Part shown: positions 5,841-7,823 of the stretch, piece after piece
Numbering within the stretch: position 1 is the stretch's first letter
Layout of the letters: each line of letters begins with the position of its first letter
Position numbers and translations under genes: made by a program
Assembly: GCA_947458345.1 (NCBI GenBank)
Contig: CANHBU010000078.1
Coordinates: 1 to 7,823 of the forward strand
Reading direction: 5' to 3'
Length of the DNA stretch: 7,823 bases
Source of the DNA: Comamonadaceae bacterium
GTDB lineage: Bacteria > Pseudomonadota > Gammaproteobacteria > Burkholderiales > Burkholderiaceae_C
The notes under the pieces: generated by a model
Told to the model about the DNA's origin: nothing
The model's input: only the letters and a program-made list of their open reading frames with translations
The model's database searches: none

Positions 5841-7292
5841 TCAGTTGTAGGCAGCCGCTGTGCCTGGAGCCGGCGTGAAGCCCAGGTCACCGCGAGCCAG
5901 AGCGGCCTCGCGCCCGCCGTAACTTGAGAGCAGCTGCGCTTGTCGCGCCTTCGCCCGCCGGTCAACCTCGTGCGGATCGAGGTGCTGCAGCAAGAGGCTG
6001 TGGCACTGACGCAAACGCTCGGCATGGCGTGGATCGGCGGCCAGATCGTCAAGCTCTTGCGGATCGAGCTCAAGATCAAAAAGCTGCGGCGGGTGATCGG
6101 TGTAGTGGCAGTACTTCCAGCGGCCCACGCGCAGCATGGTGGCTCCGCCCGTCGATCCGATGGCGTGGTATTCGCTCAAGACCGGCCTGCTGGGCACGCC
6201 CCCGCCGATCTGGTCGATCAGGCAGTGCCCACTGGCCTGCGGCAAGTCGGGCGCACCGACGGCCTTGACGATCGTCGCCGCAATATCGACATGGCTGACC
6301 GGCTCGCGCATCACGCCGCCCGCGGCGATTGGCGCACCGGCCACAATGAGCGGCACCCCCGCCGATTCTTCGTAAAGCGTCGATTTGCCCCACAGGCCGC
6401 GCGCACCCAGGTTGTCGCCATGGTCGCTGGTGTAGATGACCAGGGTGTCGCGAGCCAAGCCCAGGCGCTCGAGAGCATCGAGCACCCGACCCATCTGCTC
6501 GTCCATAAAACTCACCAAGCCGCAGTAGCCAGCCAGCGCCCTCTGAACATCGGCCTTCGAATGGAAATGGCTGTCGTAGTCGACCACCCGCGCATACTCA
6601 TCGGTAAACGGGTGATGCGGCCGCTCGTCTTTGGCGTACAGCTTGGGCCAAGGCAGATCCATCGCGGCGTAATGCTTGAACCAGCGCTCGGGCGCTGTGA
6701 GCGGGAAATGGGGCGCCACCATGGAGACGAACAAGGCCCAGGGCTTGGCGTCTTTCTGCGCGGCCCTTTGCTCGAGCCACTGACAAGTGGCCTGGGTGAT
6801 CTGGGCGTCGTATTGCGTGTAAGTCGATTCACCCGGGCCCGCCAGCTTGGCCATCTTGTCGCCGCCCTTGCGCACCGGAATGTCGTGGCGCACCAGACCC
6901 TTGACATCGCCCACGCCGTCGATGATGTGCATGGGCAAGATTTCCTCGCTCCAGCCATGGTCGTCTCCGGGGTGGCCTCGAAAATGCAGCTTGCCGATCG
7001 ATGTCACGCGGTGACCGGCTTGCCGCAGCACATGGTGCCAGCTCGCAATTGAGCCGTCATAAGCGTCTGCGTTGTCCCAGAACCCCACTTCGTGCACGTA
7101 GCGCCCGGTGGCAAACGCCGCACGCGCCGGCACACAAATTGGACTGCAGGTGTAGGCCGAGGTAAAGCGCGTGCCCCGCGCTGCCAAGCGGTCAAGGTGG
7201 GGCGTCTCGATAAAGGGATGACCGGCACAGCCCAGAAACTTCGGATTGTGCTCATCCGACATCAAGACCAGAACGTTTTGGGCGAGGCTCAA
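5841..7292 (-). CDS. Formylglycine-dependent sulfatase-like hydrolase, choline-sulfatase-like
   Basis: This encodes a 483-residue alkaline-phosphatase-superfamily enzyme that would split sulfate (or possibly phosphonate) esters. The nucleophile motif C-V-P-A-R at 53-57 fits C-x-P-x-R, so Cys53 would be oxidised to formylglycine by a maturase not in this window. Other active-site candidates are Asp13 in MSDEHN, Lys101 and His103 in GKLHF, His195 in APHFPL, Asp290/His291 in TSDHGDN and Lys303 in GKSTLYEE. The C-terminal LFDLELDPQELDDLA is typical of choline-sulfatase-like members. There is no signal peptide, so it acts in the cytoplasm on an imported substrate. The start is TTG at 7292, set by AAGGAG 7 nt upstream; the next ATG is codon 11 and would remove the first strand and sit two codons before Asp13. 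It is the first gene of an operon with the Bug receptor. Choline-O-sulfate, aryl sulfates or sugar sulfates are all possible substrates. Confidence 0.93.
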   Translation of the reverse strand: MSLAQNVLVLMSDEHNPKFLGCAGHPFIETPHLDRLAARGTRFTSAYTCSPICVPARAAFATGRYVHEVGFWDNADAYDGSIASWHHVLRQAGHRVTSIGKLHFRGHPGDDHGWSEEILPMHIIDGVGDVKGLVRHDIPVRKGGDKMAKLAGPGESTYTQYDAQITQATCQWLEQRAAQKDAKPWALFVSMVAPHFPLTAPERWFKHYAAMDLPWPKLYAKDERPHHPFTDEYARVVDYDSHFHSKADVQRALAGYCGLVSFMDEQMGRVLDALERLGLARDTLVIYTSDHGDNLGARGLWGKSTLYEESAGVPLIVAGAPIAAGGVMREPVSHVDIAATIVKAVGAPDLPQASGHCLIDQIGGGVPSRPVLSEYHAIGSTGGATMLRVGRWKYCHYTDHPPQLFDLELDPQELDDLAADPRHAERLRQCHSLLLQHLDPHEVDRRAKARQAQLLSSYGGREAALARGDLGFTPAPGTAAAYN

Positions 7293-7299
7293 ATTGCGA

Positions 7300-7305
7300 C
7301 TCCTT
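7300..7305 (-). promoter_or_regulatory. Ribosome binding site that fixes the TTG start of the sulfatase
   Basis: AAGGAG on the minus strand lies exactly 7 nt before TTG at 7292. No ATG or GTG start sits at a suitable distance from it, so the non-ATG start is well supported. Confidence 0.8.
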
Positions 7306-7470
7306 GCAAGCGCGACAGCGCATTATTGAATCGAGCGCCCGAAAAGGCCAGTGCTTCGGCCAGTTTTGCACGATGATGGCCTCGCAGATCCTCCTTCGGC
7401 CGTGACACCACGGTCGGCTGACCCTCGACGGCCTTTGCGAAATCCGCGCCTTGACGCAGACACCCTTTTT

Positions 7471-7486
7471 GAATACGGTGGTATTC
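7471..7486. promoter_or_regulatory. Perfect inverted repeat flanked by T-runs upstream of the exported-protein gene
   Basis: GAATAC-GGTG-GTATTC is a perfect 6-bp inverted repeat with five T before and five T after it. It ends 11 nt before the AAGGAG ribosome site of the gene at 7512. As DNA it could be an operator next to or inside the promoter. As RNA it is a short hairpin followed by a U-run, like a weak intrinsic terminator or attenuator in the leader. Confidence 0.45.
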
Positions 7487-7511
7487 TTTTTCCCCTTAAG
7501 GAGCGTATTTC

Positions 7512-7823
7512 ATGGCACGTCGCACTGTTTTCCTCGCAAGACTAGTCAGTGCATTGAGCCTGACCGTCTTGACCGCCCCCTTCGCATCGGCCGCTGGCGA
7601 TGACGTCACCACGCCACCGCCGCCAACCCCGACGGTTCGCTGCCCGACCGGCCAGATCCACGATCAGAAGGCGGGCAAGTGCGTTCCTGCCAAATCGAGC
7701 TCGCTGACCGACCAGGAGCGCTATCAAGCGGTGCGGGAGTTGGCTTACGCGCAGCAGTACGCCGCCGCCGCACAAGTGCTCGATGCCATGTCCGATCCGT
7801 CGGACGACCGCGTGCTGACCTAC
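7512..7823 (+). CDS. Exported protein with probable TPR-like region, 3' end outside window
   Basis: The first 104 codons are present and the frame is still open at the last base. AAGGAG at 7498-7503, 8 nt before the ATG, supports the start. Residues 1-28 are a signal peptide: basic MARR, a hydrophobic stretch and ASA before Ala28. A short proline-rich linker (PPPPTP, 35-40) follows, then a small two-cysteine segment from CPTGQIHD to GKCV (Cys44 and Cys57), which could form a periplasmic disulphide. From residue 64 on the sequence is helical, with RELAYAQQYAAAAQVLDAM (75-93) resembling one TPR helix pair, as in periplasmic tetratricopeptide proteins. It diverges from the sulfatase operon and shares no obvious theme with it, so it may mark the edge of the catabolic region. 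Function is unknown; the TPR call rests on one partial repeat. Confidence 0.75.
   Translation, partial: MARRTVFLARLVSALSLTVLTAPFASAAGDDVTTPPPPTPTVRCPTGQIHDQKAGKCVPAKSSSLTDQERYQAVRELAYAQQYAAAAQVLDAMSDPSDDRVLTY

Larger units (their letters stand above)
7293..7511. promoter_or_regulatory. Divergent intergenic region with two dyads
   Basis: These 219 bp separate the sulfatase operon from the exported-protein gene and hold no convincing gene. For the minus strand, AATAAT at 7322-7327 is a possible -10 box, but no clear -35 is seen. One dyad at 7397-7416 is CCGTG-ACAC-CACGG with outer pairs that continue apart from one G-T; a second, sharper one lies at 7471-7486. For the plus strand, TTGACG at 7451-7456 could be a -35 hexamer, but the -10 at normal spacing is poor (TACGGT). 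Regulation of either gene is therefore not settled. Confidence 0.45.

Noticed and set aside
5819..6079. N-terminal extension of the second Bug receptor
   Set aside because: The extra 87 residues lie inside the sulfatase gene and would bury the export signal; the ATG at 5818 has its own AGGAG.
5940..7052. 370-codon open frame on the plus strand opposite the sulfatase
   Set aside because: It is antisense to a sulfatase with all active-site motifs intact; its translation shows no family motifs. Long antisense frames are expected in GC-rich DNA.
7341..7366. A-run, GGCC, GGCC, T-run pattern as an intrinsic terminator
   Set aside because: The core stem is only four pairs and a two-base bulge separates it from the A/T arms; no gene ends nearby on either strand.
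1..7823. Mobile elements, CRISPR arrays, tRNA or rRNA genes
   Set aside because: No transposase or integrase motifs, no regularly spaced direct repeats and no cloverleaf-like sequence were seen on either strand.

Overview
The window is GC-rich, densely packed bacterial DNA. Two tripartite-tricarboxylate-type solute-binding proteins (Bug/TctC family), a FadR-type GntR regulator and several small-molecule hydrolases lie close together. This mix is typical of accessory catabolic regions in Burkholderiales (Comamonadaceae/Alcaligenaceae-like Betaproteobacteria). The taxonomic call is an inference from gene content. No mobile element, tRNA, rRNA or CRISPR array is visible.

Layout. The left edge (1-594, +) is the 3' part of a fumarylacetoacetate-hydrolase (FAH) family gene. 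Facing it is a three-gene minus-strand operon read from 3751 down to 707: an unrecognised, probably TIM-barrel protein, a FadR/FCD-type GntR regulator, and an SMP-30/gluconolactonase-family lactonase. These genes overlap by 4 bp and 20 bp. A 35-bp divergent promoter region (3752-3786) separates this operon from a plus-strand Bug receptor (3787-4752). It carries a near-palindrome that fits the FadR-type operator pattern, so the regulator probably controls both directions. A convergent gap with a strong hairpin follows. Next is a second minus-strand operon (7292 down to 4850): a cytoplasmic formylglycine-type sulfatase, then a second Bug receptor 22 bp downstream. On the right, divergent from the sulfatase, is the start of an exported protein with a probable TPR-like region (7512 to the window end).

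How the parts may work together. The two Bug proteins would capture small anionic solutes in the periplasm for import by a TctAB-type permease that is not in the window. The sulfatase has no signal peptide, so it would desulfate an imported sulfate ester inside the cell. A lactonase plus an FAH-family C-C hydrolase/isomerase suggests breakdown of a sugar acid or similar keto acid, controlled by the GntR protein. The substrate cannot be read from the sequence. Nothing here is a clearly new system. The least explained parts are the 480-residue barrel-like protein, which seems to start on a leaderless or nearly leaderless transcript, and the two dyads in the 7293-7511 intergenic region.
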